Assembly: GCF_001280005.1 (NCBI RefSeq)
Contig: NZ_LGDW01000303.1
Location: 1 to 64,000, forward strand
DNA from: Streptomyces sp. NRRL WC-3618
GTDB taxonomy: Bacteria; Actinomycetota; Actinomycetes; Streptomycetales; Streptomycetaceae
Length of the DNA stretch: 64,000 bases
Direction of reading: 5' to 3'
Shown here one piece after another: positions 1 to 9,802 of the stretch; position 1 is the stretch's first letter, and each line of letters begins with the position of its first letter. The position numbers were made by a program, and so were the translations under genes. The notes under the pieces were generated by a model, which saw only the letters and a list, made by a program, of their open reading frames with translations, made no database searches and had not been told where the DNA came from.

Positions 1-888
1 CGCGCAGATACTGCGCGTCGCCACATCCAGCGCGATCGTCAGCTCAGCAGAACCCGTCACCCCATCAGCCAGGACCACCATCACATCCAGCGGAGTGCTG
101 TCCAGCATCACCATCTCACCAGGCCGCAGCGCCACCGTCGGCGTGAACGGAGGAGCCGGCCGTGAGGAATGCCGACGCCGCTGCGCCGCCGTCCCCAGCA
201 GCCCCTGACCGTCCGCGAGCGCATGCACCAACCGGTTGAACGTCGTCACCGGAGGCACCTCCACCACCCCCACGCCGTGAGCGTCCTCCAGAATCCAGCC
301 GACCATCCGCCGCAACCGGCTCAACGTTCCGGTCGACCGCTCCCGCTGCGCCTCCAGCGCCCGCACGATCGCGGAGATCACCCGCTCATCAGCACGCCCC
401 ACCGGCGAACGCCGACGGGCCGCCCGGCCATCCACCAACCCCCACAGGCCCTGCTCCCGGTAGCGGGCCCGCATCCGCCGCACCGTCACCGCACTCGCCG
501 GCAGCCCAGCCGCCGTCAGCTCGGCAGCCTTGGCCGCCTCCCGCTCCGCCATGCTGCGCCGAGCCGGATCGAACTCGGCCCGCGGTGCCTGCGCCTGCCC
601 GGGAACCGGAAGCCCCGTCTCCACCTCACGCACATGCCGCTCCCAGGCATACGCCCGCTCGCGCACCTGCTCCGGCAGTTCCTCAAGAAGCCCGAACGGC
701 GCGACATCACGCCGAGGCGCGCCCACCACTTCGAAGTCGGGAGCGGCGAAGAGGTAGTTCACGAGCACCGTGGCCACGGAGTCTTCCGCATCGATCAGCC
801 GGGCGTGAGGTCCTTCCAGCATGACGACCGTCCAGGTCCGCTGCGCGAAGCGCACCCGTGTTCCAGGCTCCAGCATCGCGCCGTTCAT
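1..888 (-). CDS. TnsB/TniA-like DDE transposase, truncated by window edge
   Basis: The first 296 residues of a Mu/TnsB-type integrase core transposase; the rest lies left of the window, so no stop codon is seen. It would catalyse strand transfer of a Tn7-like element in complex with TnsA and TnsC. Residues about 120-160 look like a helix-turn-helix region (VTVRRMRARYREQG), followed by a basic linker (TAAQRRRHSS). The integrase core begins at MLDSTPLDV, whose Asp at about residue 263 aligns with the first catalytic Asp of the complete TnsB at 36.8-39.1 kb (QIDTSPLKI). The start ATG overlaps the stop of the TnsA-like gene (ATGA), so the two are translationally coupled. The other two catalytic residues are outside the window, so activity cannot be judged. 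Confidence 0.85.
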   Translation of the reverse strand, partial: MNGAMLEPGTRVRFAQRTWTVVMLEGPHARLIDAEDSVATVLVNYLFAAPDFEVVGAPRRDVAPFGLLEELPEQVRERAYAWERHVREVETGLPVPGQAQAPRAEFDPARRSMAEREAAKAAELTAAGLPASAVTVRRMRARYREQGLWGLVDGRAARRRSPVGRADERVISAIVRALEAQRERSTGTLSRLRRMVGWILEDAHGVGVVEVPPVTTFNRLVHALADGQGLLGTAAQRRRHSSRPAPPFTPTVALRPGEMVMLDSTPLDVMVVLADGVTGSAELTIALDVATRSICA

Positions 889-1565
889 GCCTGCCGCCGT
901 CCGACGGTGCGGGCGGCTGTCACGGTCACCCGCTCATGCAGCGGGGCGTCCAGCGGAGCCGACAAGGCGCCGTTCCAGAGCGCGTGGAAGACCACCGGGA
1001 GGACCTCGACCGGATCCCCGAGCCCGCGCACCCCCTCGATCAGCGGCCGAGAGCGCTGAAATGCCTCGGCCACGCGCCCCGCCAGGGCGCCGCCCCTGTA
1101 ACGGGGATGCCGATAACCGGCCAGCCAGGAGAGATTGGCTGCCAGAACCGGATCCGGAGGCCGGGCAATTCTGTACCGCCACCCCACAGAAGCCACAGCG
1201 GCAGCCACTACCTCAGCACGATGGGCAAGGCGCCGAGAGACCTCCTCCTGTCCGGCACAGTCGACCAGCAGACCACTGCCGTCATCGAGCCGGGCCATCA
1301 GATGCGGGGCGTGCTCCAAACAGGATCCGTCAGGCTCACGCCAGACGAACTCCACAGGGCGGCACGCCACTGCCACTACCTCGGGGTCGTGGTCCAGCAG
1401 CATCACCTGCGTCCGCATGACACCCGACCCGTAGCGCACAAGCCGGCCGTCGGTCGCCGACCACCACCAGCCTGGCGCCATCCGCCTTCCAGACCACACG
1501 GGAAACGAACGCACCGGACCGCAGTCCTCCAGGCGGACACTGCGCACCAGGTCCACCCACGGCAT
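885..1565 (-). CDS. TnsA-like endonuclease subunit with degenerate active site
   Basis: A 226-residue protein that resembles actinobacterial TnsA-like heteromeric transposase subunits: it has the SFPVWSGRR...WWWSATDGRLV opening, the MLLDHDPEVV strand and the LAANLSWLAGYRHPRY segment. TnsA normally cuts the 5' ends of the transposon and pairs with TnsB. The usual acidic residue before MLLDxDP is absent (the segment reads RYGSGVMRTQ), and the usual Asp after HAP is His (HAPHLMARL), so the nuclease may be dead. This is judged from memory of the family pattern, not from an alignment. It is followed by tnsB with an ATGA overlap. A second TnsA-like gene at 39.1-39.8 kb is quite different in sequence. 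Confidence 0.7.
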   Translation of the reverse strand: MPWVDLVRSVRLEDCGPVRSFPVWSGRRMAPGWWWSATDGRLVRYGSGVMRTQVMLLDHDPEVVAVACRPVEFVWREPDGSCLEHAPHLMARLDDGSGLLVDCAGQEEVSRRLAHRAEVVAAAVASVGWRYRIARPPDPVLAANLSWLAGYRHPRYRGGALAGRVAEAFQRSRPLIEGVRGLGDPVEVLPVVFHALWNGALSAPLDAPLHERVTVTAARTVGRRQA

Positions 1566-1852
1566 TCGCTGGCCGATGCCCAGGGGATCGATGAACCGCG
1601 CATCGACGGGAGCCAGGGGCGGCTACCGGCTTCGATGTGGCATCCCGCGTCTGCATACACGCTTAACTGCTAATCGCCCCACCCGGTAATGGCCCACCAC
1701 GTACGAACTGCTCTGACCGCAGCCCGGGCGGGCAGTCGGACTTGGCCACCCTCGGCTGCCTGGGCGGGGCAACAGGTCCTCGGGAGCCACGCTGTGGAAC
1801 GGAATATTCGGTGGCTGGAGGCCTACCGGCACCGTGCTGACCAGCACCACAC

Positions 1853-4513
1853 CTACGCCCACTCCACGCCCAGCTCCCGCAGCGCGTCCAGCTGCTCCTG
1901 GGTGAGTTTGTCCCGCCTGGAACGGACATTCGATGTCCATACGCCGAGCTTGTGCTGGTGTTCCTGGCCGTCGATGACGACGGCTTCGACGTGCCCCCTC
2001 GGTACTGCCTTCTGGACACCCTCGCGCTGGACCCACTGGGCGAGGGCCGCCAGGCCGCGCTGGAAGGCTGATGCTTTCCCGGATGCCTTCGCGCCGTCCT
2101 TGGCGGCTGGCGCCGGCTGTTCGGCGGGCTGCACTCCCAGGCTCGCGAGTCTTTGCTGCTGCTCCTGGGAGAGTTGGAACCACTCGCGGGACTGTCGCTG
2201 GAGCCATCGTCCGAGGTCGTCGCCGTCGAAGAGCACTCCGGGCTCGACGGCCGGGAGGATACCGCCGGGTTCGTCGGCGGTGAGGTCGGCGAGGACGCGG
2301 TGGTGGCGTTGCCAGTCGAGGGGCCAGGGGCAGTTCCAGTCGGGGTCGATCGCGGCCAGCTGCGCCGCCCGCGTTGTGGCGCGTCCGGGGTTCTTGCCGA
2401 GGCCCTCCCTGCGGCGGAGGTTGGCCATGTGTTCCCCGACCGGGGCCAGTTCGCTGTCGGTGGCACCCCATACGGCGTCGCGTCGGGGGGCGAGGTGGCC
2501 GTGCGCGCGGTGGTAGGAGCGCAGGACGGCGAGTTTGGTCTCCCAGGCTTCCTCGCCGGGTTCCCACACCATCCCGGCCTCCGGCGCGTCGAGGAGTTCC
2601 TGGCGGTGGTCGTCGAGTTCCCCGGCGCGGTAGGTGCGCCGCTGCTGGTGGACCCACCTGCCCAGGGGGAAGTCCTTCGTCACGCCCACCGTGGTCTCGG
2701 TGTCGTAGGGGACGGCGTACAGGCCGGTGATGTGGTGCTCCTTCCGCCAGCGGAGCAGTGCCTGGTAGCCCTCGAGCCACACCAGGGATTCGGGCCGGTA
2801 GACGCGTGTGCGCAGGAACGCCGCGATCGTCGCGGGATCGCGGGGGCTGGAGAAGTTCAGCAGCGCGGACTCCACCGCCCCCTGCGTGCTGTCCAGTTCC
2901 CCGGCACCGTCACCTTCGCCTCCGCCGCCGGCCCCGACGATGCGTCCGTCCTCGTCGCGGATGAGGTGGTGCGGCTTGGTGCGGGGCTGCCTGGTCAGGG
3001 CGTGGGATGCGAGCTGTTCGACGAGGCGTTCCGAGTGGGAGCGCAGGCCCTGGAGGACGGCGGTGAGGGGGCGGAACGAGGCGGAGGCGACCATGTCGTC
3101 GGGGTTTTCGCCGGGCTGGAGGAAGACGGGCACGATGATCCGCGCGATCTTGGCGGTGCCGTCGGGGTTCGGCCGGAGGGCGCGGCCGATGTTCTGGACG
3201 ATCTCGACCTGGGAGCCGCGGGTGTCGGCGAAGCAGATCGCCTCGACACCGCGCGCGCCGGTGATGTCGACGCCTTCGCCCAGGACGCGCACGCTGGCGA
3301 GGAAGGCCCGGTGGACGCGTTTGTTGTCGGAGTCGATGCCGTCGGCGAACTGGCGCAGGACTTCGCGGCGTTCGGCGACGAGGTGGTCGCCGCACAGCCA
3401 TGCCGACCACACCCTCTCTGGGGGCACGTGGCGGCCGGCCTCGAGCTCGTAGAACTCCGCGTCGATCGACGACGCCGGCAGGGCCTCCGCGCCGGCCAGA
3501 TCCCTGTCGGAAACCTCGGCCTCGTAGAGCCGGGCTGCGGTCTGCGGCATCTTCTGTGCGAACGCGGCGGCTTCCTCGACCCGCTGGTGGAACGTCATGA
3601 CGGTGCGCAGGTTGCGTGCGGCGGCGTGCTCCAGGAGCGCGGTCTGCAGCAGGGCCAGGCGCCGGCCCCGCTGCGCCTCCTCCGATTCCCCGAGGACGGG
3701 GGAGGGGTCGCGGATCTCCAGTACGTCGATCTCGAAGCCGGCGAGGACGCCCCGCTCGACGGCCTCCGACAGCCCGAGCTCGAACAGCCATTCGCCGTAG
3801 GGGCCGTCGGGGTCGCTGGCCATCGTCGCGATCTCCAGCTCCCGGCCGTCCGCACCCTTCTGCGGGCGGGGCGAGGCGAGGATGCGCGGGGTCGCGGTCA
3901 GATAGAGCCGGAAGTCGGCCGGGATCCGGCTGTTGTCGTGGATCGCCGCCCACGGCCGGCCAAGATCACCAGTGGTTGAGTGGGCTTCGTCGACGACGGC
4001 GAGGTCGAAGCCGACCATCGCCTGTCCGTACAGTCGCTCCCCGCCGGCCAGAGCGGCCTCCAGCGGCCCGCGCACCTTCGCCCGGCCCGTGACACCTTCG
4101 GGATCCTCGCGGTCCACGAGCGAGGCGTACGTGGCGAACACAACCACCGGCCCGTGCCCCGCCCACAGTGCGAGCTGGATCGGATTGGTGGTGGTCCGCA
4201 CGCGGAGTTGCTCCAGGACCTCGTCCTTCTCCAGCGAGCACACCGCGACCATCGGCCCGTGGTGGCCGACCCTCCGCCACGCCTGGGCGGTCTGCACTAG
4301 CAGGTCGAGGGTGGGGACCATGACGAGGATCCGCCCGCCGCGGAAGCACTCCCGCGCCGCCCACGCGGCGGTGATCGTCTTCCCGGATCCGGTCGCGGAG
4401 ACGACGGTCCCGCGCAGCCCTTGCGCCGGTACCGGTGACCTCGTGGGGAATCCCGCCCACGCACGGATGCGCGCGTTCGCTTCCACCTGGTGTTCTCGCA
4501 GGCTGATCATCAC
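1853..4513 (-). CDS. DEAD/DEAH-box helicase with helicase-associated domains
   Basis: An 886-residue superfamily 2 helicase. Walker A is ATGSGKT with Lys45, the Walker B box is VVDEAH near residue 175, and motif III is LTATPRI; a RecA2 domain contains the IGRALRPN arginine-finger region. The C-terminal third carries repeated helicase-associated modules rich in Trp and LGRW/LGVW pairs, which are common in Streptomyces arm and plasmid helicases such as TtrA-like proteins. The likely start is GTG at 4513, giving a GTGA overlap with the upstream zinc-finger gene; ATG at 4510 is an alternative. It probably acts on DNA, but the substrate is unknown. A second protein of the same architecture lies at 41.2-43.5 kb. 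Confidence 0.85.
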   Translation of the reverse strand: MMISLREHQVEANARIRAWAGFPTRSPVPAQGLRGTVVSATGSGKTITAAWAARECFRGGRILVMVPTLDLLVQTAQAWRRVGHHGPMVAVCSLEKDEVLEQLRVRTTTNPIQLALWAGHGPVVVFATYASLVDREDPEGVTGRAKVRGPLEAALAGGERLYGQAMVGFDLAVVDEAHSTTGDLGRPWAAIHDNSRIPADFRLYLTATPRILASPRPQKGADGRELEIATMASDPDGPYGEWLFELGLSEAVERGVLAGFEIDVLEIRDPSPVLGESEEAQRGRRLALLQTALLEHAAARNLRTVMTFHQRVEEAAAFAQKMPQTAARLYEAEVSDRDLAGAEALPASSIDAEFYELEAGRHVPPERVWSAWLCGDHLVAERREVLRQFADGIDSDNKRVHRAFLASVRVLGEGVDITGARGVEAICFADTRGSQVEIVQNIGRALRPNPDGTAKIARIIVPVFLQPGENPDDMVASASFRPLTAVLQGLRSHSERLVEQLASHALTRQPRTKPHHLIRDEDGRIVGAGGGGEGDGAGELDSTQGAVESALLNFSSPRDPATIAAFLRTRVYRPESLVWLEGYQALLRWRKEHHITGLYAVPYDTETTVGVTKDFPLGRWVHQQRRTYRAGELDDHRQELLDAPEAGMVWEPGEEAWETKLAVLRSYHRAHGHLAPRRDAVWGATDSELAPVGEHMANLRRREGLGKNPGRATTRAAQLAAIDPDWNCPWPLDWQRHHRVLADLTADEPGGILPAVEPGVLFDGDDLGRWLQRQSREWFQLSQEQQQRLASLGVQPAEQPAPAAKDGAKASGKASAFQRGLAALAQWVQREGVQKAVPRGHVEAVVIDGQEHQHKLGVWTSNVRSRRDKLTQEQLDALRELGVEWA

Positions 4514-5454
4514 TCAGCTCCCGCCTGGCCGACGGGTTCCGGGCGGTCCTGCGGCGTCAGTTTCCCGGCCGGTGGCTGCTGGAGGGGCGGCGTCTGCTGT
4601 TTGCGGCGCCGGCGGTGTTCACGCTGGGCCTGGGCGCGGGCACATTCGCGGGTGCAGTACTTGATGCCGCTGGTGCGGTTCTGCCCGTACGCGGCGCGGC
4701 CGCGTTGGCGTACGAAGCTGCGGCGGCAGGTCTCGTTGGCGCACTCGCGGATCGTGGCGTCCTCGGCGAGGTGGTTGTAGAGCTGGAGGAACGCCACGGC
4801 GAGGACGGTGGGGTAGCGGTCGCCCAGACTGCCGATGCCGATACTGAACCGCTTCAGGGCGGCGTTCAGCTCATCCACCAGGTCGCCGATCCGCATTCCC
4901 AGGACGAGCTCGCGCATATGGTCCAGGTCGCGCGGCCACACTTCGTCCCGATGCGTGTTCTCGGACTGCCACTGCGCCAGCTGTTCCTCGGAGACTTCCG
5001 GCTCGATGAGCGCGTCGAGTCCGCCCTCGCGGCGCAGGGCCAGCCAGGTGGTGATGGCCGTCTGGGCCTGCGTCACGTAGAGCGTGGCGAGTTCGCCGTG
5101 CAGGGCGAACGGCGCGCGGGGGTGGTCGCGCTCGGTGAGTTCCTTGAGCCGGTCGTACTCGTCTTCGTGCCAGCTCCCGGTGTCGATGCTCCCGCCGAGG
5201 TGTCCGTAAGTGCGCATCAAGGCGGCCACTGCGTCGAGGTCTTGGGGGTCGACCTCCATGAACTCGCGCAGGTAGAAGTCCTCCGGCATGGGGACGGTTT
5301 GCGCGCGGGAAGGGAGCTGCGGGGTCCAGACGATCCACTCGCCGTCGGCCCGCGCCCCGCGAAGAGGCATCAACTCCGGTGTCGGCACGGGCGTTCCGGG
5401 CCAGAGAGTGGGACGAAAGCGTGGGTCAACGTATGCCGCCATGAGGAGCATCAT
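4510..5454 (-). CDS. Hypothetical protein with C-terminal zinc-finger motif
   Basis: A 314-residue protein of unknown function. The first ~220 residues are helical and acidic with no recognised motif. The C-terminus carries a C-x4-C...C-x3-C arrangement ([11 protein letters not shown], then [11 protein letters not shown]) followed by a basic tail (EHRRRRKQ), typical of a small nucleic-acid-binding zinc finger. It is translationally coupled to the downstream helicase and lies divergently from the PD-(D/E)XK-like gene, with an 81-bp shared promoter region. No clear ribosome binding site precedes the double ATG, so an internal start such as the ATG five codons in is possible. Confidence 0.7.
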   Translation of the reverse strand: MMLLMAAYVDPRFRPTLWPGTPVPTPELMPLRGARADGEWIVWTPQLPSRAQTVPMPEDFYLREFMEVDPQDLDAVAALMRTYGHLGGSIDTGSWHEDEYDRLKELTERDHPRAPFALHGELATLYVTQAQTAITTWLALRREGGLDALIEPEVSEEQLAQWQSENTHRDEVWPRDLDHMRELVLGMRIGDLVDELNAALKRFSIGIGSLGDRYPTVLAVAFLQLYNHLAEDATIRECANETCRRSFVRQRGRAAYGQNRTSGIKYCTRECARAQAQREHRRRRKQQTPPLQQPPAGKLTPQDRPEPVGQAGAE

Positions 5455-5535
5455 AGCGTCCAGGAGGGTAGGACGAACTATGAATCCTTCGTATCACGCG
5501 CAGGGATAGCGGAACGTACCCGAGGGGGAACCGGA

Positions 5536-6015
5536 GTGACGCAGTGGCAGGACCGCCAGGCGATAGGCGACATGCACGAACGTCGGGTGGCAGCCGCGCT
5601 GCGCGCCCGCGGCTGGACCGTCCAGCCCTGCGGACAGGGCACCTACCCGCCCGCCGTACGGGAAGCCCTGAGCCGGACCCGCTCCGCCCTGCGGCACTTC
5701 CCCGACCTCATCGCCGCCCGCGGCGCCGACCTGATCACCATCGACGCCAAGGACCGCATGCCCAGCACCGACACCGACCGCTACGCCGTCAGCAGGGACA
5801 CCGTGACCGCCGGCCTCTTCTTCACCGCGGCCCACGCCCCGACCCCGCTGTACTACGACTTCGGCGACCTGAAGGTCCTCACGCCGGCGGAGGTGGTCCA
5901 CTACACCGCCCACGCCCTGCGCCACCGCAGCGGCGCCTTCCACCTCGTCCGCACAGAGCAAGCGCACCGCTTCGACGACGTCTTCGGACCGGCCGGCACA
6001 GCAGCTGCGGCATGA
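5536..6015 (+). CDS. Small PD-(D/E)XK-like nuclease-fold protein
   Basis: A 159-residue protein starting at GTG, with GAGGGGG about 7 bases upstream as the ribosome binding site. The sequence FPDLIAARGADLITIDAKDR has the spacing of a restriction-endonuclease fold: the Pro-Asp pair, then Asp-x-Lys on the next strand. The N-terminus (GDMHERRVAAALRARGW) is the usual first helix of such folds, with the conserved His-Glu. It may cut or bind DNA. It is transcribed away from the zinc-finger and helicase genes and may form a functional group with them. The open frame extends upstream, but the ribosome binding site and codon usage favour this start. Confidence 0.65.
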   Translation: MTQWQDRQAIGDMHERRVAAALRARGWTVQPCGQGTYPPAVREALSRTRSALRHFPDLIAARGADLITIDAKDRMPSTDTDRYAVSRDTVTAGLFFTAAHAPTPLYYDFGDLKVLTPAEVVHYTAHALRHRSGAFHLVRTEQAHRFDDVFGPAGTAAAA

Positions 6016-6317
6016 CAGTCACCGCACCCCGCCCTGCCAGCCGTAGAGTGCGGGCCCCGTGGCGGGTCCCGGCAAGCCTGCCGGGCTTTCACCGACGTAG
6101 AACCGCCTGCCGCCGATGCGCCCCAGAGGGCAGTCGAGGACCGCACCGGCCCCCGGGGGCTCGGGGAGGCATCGGCGCGATCACGCGGCGGGTGATCGCG
6201 CCTCCGCGGCCGGGCATCGGGTGCGAGCGGGGCCGTCCCGGGACACCAATGACCTTGCAGAGAATTATTTCTATTCATGAATTGCATTTCTGTTAATCAT
6301 GGACTCGGCGTTCCGTT
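6016..6317. other. Non-coding gap
   Basis: No open frame here has convincing codon bias. The last 50 bases are unusually AT-rich (TATTTCTATTCATGAATTGC) for this genome. This could be a promoter or a scar; I see no defined element. Confidence 0.4.
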
Positions 6318-6349
6318 CCGAGAAATTCCTACCGGATAGGATTTCTCGG
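6318..6349 (-). terminator. Stem-loop at the 3' end of the small minus-strand ORF
   Basis: The left arm CCGAGAAATTCCT (6318-6330) pairs with AGGATTTCTCGG (6338-6349) with a one-base bulge and a short loop. The stop codon of the minus-strand ORF at 6329 lies inside it. There is no clear U-tract, so the terminator role is inferred from position. Confidence 0.4.
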
Positions 6350-6535
6350 CCCCGTACTCTGCTTTCGATCGTGAATAGGGCGCGCTCCGCTGGAGACGGT
6401 GGCACGGAGGCGCGTTGTGGGCCCGCCACGTTCCTCGACGAAGACGCCGTACGTCATTTCGGGGTCCTCGTCTTTGCTCCAGGTCTCGACCAGCGTGTCC
6501 TGCTCGTACGTTTCTGAAGCGGACTTTCGGATCAC
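6329..6535 (-). CDS. Possible small hypothetical protein or gene remnant
   Basis: A 68-residue frame beginning GTG (VIRKSASETYEQDT) and containing WSKDEDPEMTYGVFVEERG, which has protein-like composition, unlike its neighbours in other frames. No family is recognised. Upstream frames give short plausible peptides (MYDGDTVDKHERG) in another register, so this may be the tail of a frameshifted gene. The hairpin overlapping the stop gives weak support for a real transcript. Confidence 0.3.
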   Translation of the reverse strand: MIRKSASETYEQDTLVETWSKDEDPEMTYGVFVEERGGPTTRLRATVSSGARPIHDRKQSTGPRNPIR

Positions 6536-6907
6536 ATCGATCCTGCGGTGAGTGCCCTGGGTGTAGTGCCTCGCTCGTGTTTGTCCACCGTGTCGCCGTC
6601 GTACATCTCGGCGGAGCCCTCGTTCCTGTCGGGGCCCTCGGAGAGTGCGCTGCCCAACCCGTGCTCTCTGCACGGCCTTCGCGATGACTTCGATCGCGAA
6701 GGCCGTCGGGAGACCTCCCCCAAGTGCTGTGCCGGTGATCAGCCGCCGGACTGTTCATGCCGTAGTGCCGTCACGACGGCATGCCGTCACACGGTGCCGG
6801 ACGAGCCGGGCAAGCCCGCCCGTTCCCCTGCGGTGCCCAAGGCCTGTCCGGCCCGCATTTACGCAGCTCACCACGGGGTTCCGGGGCCGACCGCGCCTCG
6901 ACACCCT

Positions 6908-6935
6908 TGTGTCCTGCATGATCGGGCAGGACACA
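6908..6935. repeat. 10-bp inverted repeat at the truncated rep gene start
   Basis: TGTGTCCTGC (6908-6917) and its exact complement GCAGGACACA (6926-6935) are separated by 8 bases. It overlaps the first possible ATG of the replication-relaxation pseudogene, so it could be an operator or part of the junction where the gene lost its 5' end. Confidence 0.5.
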
Positions 6936-8104
6936 GGGGCCACCCCGGACGGGAGGGTGCGCCGGGCGGCCAGCGCGGTGCGCGTGAACGAGGCCGGCGT
7001 CCGGGTCACCGAGAAGCTGTGGACCCTGACCCAGGCCGGGCTGGACGCGGCGGCCGTGGCCCTGGACCGCCCGGCCCGGGAGATGGGCGGCACCGCGAAG
7101 GCAGCGGCAGCCTCCGGCGCGAAGCACGCCCGCGCGGTCACCGACGTCTTGGCCGCGTTCCTGCAGACCCCGCCCGAACCCACGCAGCCCGTCGTACGCA
7201 AGATGCTGCCCGCCGCGCCGGCGCCGGCCGCGCCGGACGGGGAGCAGTTGGTGGAGCCCCCGGCGGGGCTGGGGCCGCTCGCCTCCTGGTCGACGGAGGC
7301 GGTGCTGCCCACGGGCGGCACCTTCCTGGCCCCCGCCCGCGGTTCGCTGCGCGCCGACATGGTGTTCGCCTCGCCCGGGCACGACCTGGCTCCGCTGATG
7401 TTCGTGGAGGTCGACAACGGCACCGAGGGCCCGCCGATCGTCGCGGACAAGATCGAGCGCTACGCGAGGTTCTTCGCCCGCCGCGTCAGCCTCGCCGGGC
7501 GCGAGGTGCCGCTGTGGCGGACCGTGTGGCCGGCCCCGGTGCGCAAGGACTACCCGCCGGTGGCGCTGGTGTTCACCACGGACGTCGGCACCGTCGCGAT
7601 GCAGACCCGCATGCACGAGGTCGGCCAGCTCGCCCGCGACCACTGGCGCGGCGAGTGGAACGGCGACGGCCGCGCGCCCGAGGGCGAGCGGCCGGACGGC
7701 TACCGCGACTACGACGCCAAGGTGCCACTGCTCGCCACCACGCTGCGCCTGCTCGCCGCGCACGGTCCGCACGGGCCGGTGTGGTAGCGCTACGGGCATT
7801 CGACCTGGCAGACCATCGAGGACGCCCTCGACAACCCCGACGACTACCGCGCGACGCCCGCCGCACGGCCGCAGAGGCCGAACGCGAGCACGCCCGGCTC
7901 GAACGGGAAGAACACCGACGCAGGCTGGAGGCGGGGAAGTGGGTCTGCCCGACCTGCCAGCGCTACACCTACCCTGAGGACGGCCTGACGCCCGGCGGCG
8001 AGTGCGGTCCCTGCCTGAACTACCGCCGGCGCACCGCGGCCGTTCCGGAGCAGGCCGACCAGCCGCCGACCGGCGGCATCTTCAGCCGGCGCCGTCCTAC
8101 CTGA
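6918..8104 (+). pseudogene. Replication-relaxation family protein, decayed
   Basis: The remnant of a plasmid replication-relaxation protein, which normally has an N-terminal winged helix and a relaxation domain. The recognisable part starts at DGRVRRAASAVRVNEAGV, the end of the winged helix, and includes LRADMVFASPGHD and FVEVDNGTEGPP. Three lesions are visible. The first ~60-80 residues are missing. Codon 7785-7787 is TAG where Trp is expected (PVW-stop-RYGHSTWQTIEDALDNPDDYR reads on in frame). A one-base loss near 7850 moves the tail into another frame, where it continues as TAAEAEREHARLEREEH and a CPTC...CGPC zinc ribbon ending at 8104. An intact ORF to 7787 remains, so a truncated product cannot be excluded. 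Confidence 0.7.
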
Positions 8105-8126
8105 CTCCGGCGGAAGCGCGTAAGCA

Positions 8127-8156
8127 CCAGGCCCGTACCGATGGGTACGGGCCTGG
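8127..8156 (+). terminator. Strong hairpin terminator after the rep pseudogene
   Basis: A perfect 13-bp inverted repeat, CCAGGCCCGTACC (8127-8139) and GGTACGGGCCTGG (8144-8156), with a 4-base loop. It starts 23 bases after the displaced stop codon at 8104, which supports the view that the original gene ended there. Confidence 0.7.
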
Positions 8157-8675
8157 CTGTCATGTGACGCTCGTCACATTGTGGAGTCGTGCCGTCAAAC
8201 ACTTCTCCGTGAGTCCGTCCAGGCTAAGGAGGCGGGCTCGGTGAACAAAGTAGAGCCGCCGTTTACCTAACACTTCCATGCTTCGGACGGCTCCGGACGG
8301 TCCCGGACGCTTCCGGACGTGATGGCCCTGCTCCGGCGGAGAGACCAGCGAGATTCGCTTCCACCGCTCGATGGCGCCGGACGCGGCCAGACGCCCGCCG
8401 GACAGGGGTGTTGTCAGCCCTCTCGGACCGCGCGAATGATTAGAGCGCTATGCACCTTATGCCGTGTCAGGAGTATTTCCGTGAAACGGTGTTGACATGC
8501 CCGGTGGGGCAACTGGGGGCCGCATAAACCGGAGTTGAGCTTGCTCTAGGAGGGGGCCACACTCATAGGCGCACGGTCACTGGATCTCCGGTGGCGTGTG
8601 GGGGTCCGTCAACCCCCGTTCTTCCGTGTCATCCGTCCAGGCTTTGAGTGCAAGATCCGTTGAGAGGCGGGTTCG
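8157..8675. other. Gene-free regulatory or origin-like stretch
   Basis: About 520 bases without a convincing gene, between the rep relic and the membrane-protein/HTH pair. It holds the 10-bp tandem repeat at 8281-8320, a TTGACA-type -35 hexamer near 8492 and several short C/G-rich repeats. Its position in a plasmid maintenance module makes an origin or centromere possible; that is inference. Confidence 0.4.
8281..8320. repeat. Four tandem 10-bp iteron-like repeats
   Basis: Four consecutive 10-mers with the core CGGACG: CTTCGGACGG, CTCCGGACGG, TCCCGGACGC, TTCCGGACGT. The 10-bp period places each copy on the same DNA face, as in iterons or multi-site operators. It lies between the replication relic and the partition genes. 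Confidence 0.7.
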
Positions 8676-9032
8676 ATGTTTTCGTTGTGGCGTTTTGTTC
8701 CGGGTACCGGCTGGGTTCTCCAGCCGGTACCGGTGTCCCCGGGGTGCGTTGTCGGCCCTGACGTCCCCCAGAGGTTCGGCTTCCGGCGGACCCTTCACTG
8801 GGTGCGCCGGCTTCTCCGCACCGCGGGTGCCTTCCACACCGGGGCCGCCGTTCTTACGGCGGGCGGGCTGGTATGGATGTGGCTGGCTGGGCACGAGGTC
8901 GAGGTGCTGGGTGCCGTGCTGGCAGGAATCGCTGTCGGTGCCTTCCTCTCCGCATACGAGGACCTCAAGCGCGCGGTCCGGCGTCGGCGCGCGCGGCGGC
9001 TCTTCGGTTCGGGGGGTGAGCGCGCGTGGTAG
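8676..9032 (+). CDS. Small membrane protein, hypothetical
   Basis: A 118-residue protein with two likely transmembrane helices near residues 50-90 (AVLTAGGLVWMWLAGHEVEV, then LGAVLAGIAVGAFLSAY) and a basic cytoplasmic tail (KRAVRRRRARR). No family is recognised. Its stop overlaps the GTG start of the HTH gene by 7 bases, so the two are probably co-translated. The start is ATG; upstream extension in frame is possible but less likely by codon bias. Confidence 0.6.
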   Translation: MFSLWRFVPGTGWVLQPVPVSPGCVVGPDVPQRFGFRRTLHWVRRLLRTAGAFHTGAAVLTAGGLVWMWLAGHEVEVLGAVLAGIAVGAFLSAYEDLKRAVRRRRARRLFGSGGERAW

Positions 9033-9787
9033 CGATCGAGCGCCGCTCGGGTGGCTGGCCTACCGTCACCGGCCGTAACCGGCCTCCCTACCCCACGGTG
9101 AGCGAGGGGTTGTGCTGGGAGATCGACTCCCGGGCCGTGCGCCATGGGGAGCGGCTCAGCGTGCGCGAGCTGGCGGAGTCCTCGGGGACGTCCTCGGACC
9201 GCGTGATGGCGACGCTCACCGGCAAGAGGGTGCCGAACCGCGATGAACTGGACATGCTCTGCATGGCGCTGGGGCTTCAGGCCGACGACCGTCAGGAGCT
9301 CCAGCAGCTCCGTACGCGGGAGGAGACCGAGCGCGCTCACCGTCACCGTGCGGAGATCACCGCGGTCCGGACCCAGGACGGGGTGACCGTATTCGCGGGT
9401 GGGGGCACAAACCTCCCGAAGACTGAGCGCCCGAAGACTGTGCGTCCCCGGCAGCCGGTGCCGGCGTTCGGTCAGCCCGACCCGATCCGGGTGTCGAGCC
9501 CTGCGGAGCTGGTCCAGGCGATGAACGCCGCGCATGTATGGGGCGGTTCGCCGTCCCTGCGGGAGCTGGAGAGGCGCAGCAAGGGCATCCTGCGGCGCAG
9601 CACCATCAGCGACATGCTGCGGGGTGACGCTCTGCCGGACTACGACCGGTTCGTGGCGTTCCTGCGTGCGTGCGGCATCGACGGGGACCACCTCGGCACC
9701 TGGGTGTTCATCTGGCGCAGGCTGAAGGCGTTGGAGACTCCCGGGGCCGCTTCCTGGATGCCCGGCGCGGAGCAGACCGCCTCGTAG
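9026..9787 (+). CDS. Helix-turn-helix regulator
   Basis: A 253-residue protein with two XRE-like helix-turn-helix regions: residues about 30-85 (RLSVRELAESSGTSSDRVMA...LDMLCMALGL) and about 165-225 (SLRELERRSKGILRRSTIS...FVAFLRACGI). The middle is a Pro/Lys/Arg-rich linker. Such double-HTH proteins often regulate Streptomyces plasmid maintenance genes. The GTG start overlaps the membrane-protein gene, and a hairpin follows the stop. The partition relic is about 200 bases downstream, so it may once have controlled that module. Confidence 0.7.
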   Translation: MVAIERRSGGWPTVTGRNRPPYPTVSEGLCWEIDSRAVRHGERLSVRELAESSGTSSDRVMATLTGKRVPNRDELDMLCMALGLQADDRQELQQLRTREETERAHRHRAEITAVRTQDGVTVFAGGGTNLPKTERPKTVRPRQPVPAFGQPDPIRVSSPAELVQAMNAAHVWGGSPSLRELERRSKGILRRSTISDMLRGDALPDYDRFVAFLRACGIDGDHLGTWVFIWRRLKALETPGAASWMPGAEQTAS

Positions 9788-9802
9788 GGGCCGTCCAGGC
9801 GT

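Noticed and set aside
169..1673. Several long plus-strand frames opposite the tnsA/tnsB-like genes
   Set aside because: They are Pro/Arg/His-rich and lack domains; the minus strand carries recognisable TnsA and TnsB sequence.
2153..3979. A 608-codon plus-strand frame inside the helicase gene
   Set aside because: Gly/Val/Asp-rich composition typical of antisense to a GC-rich gene; the helicase frame has all motifs.
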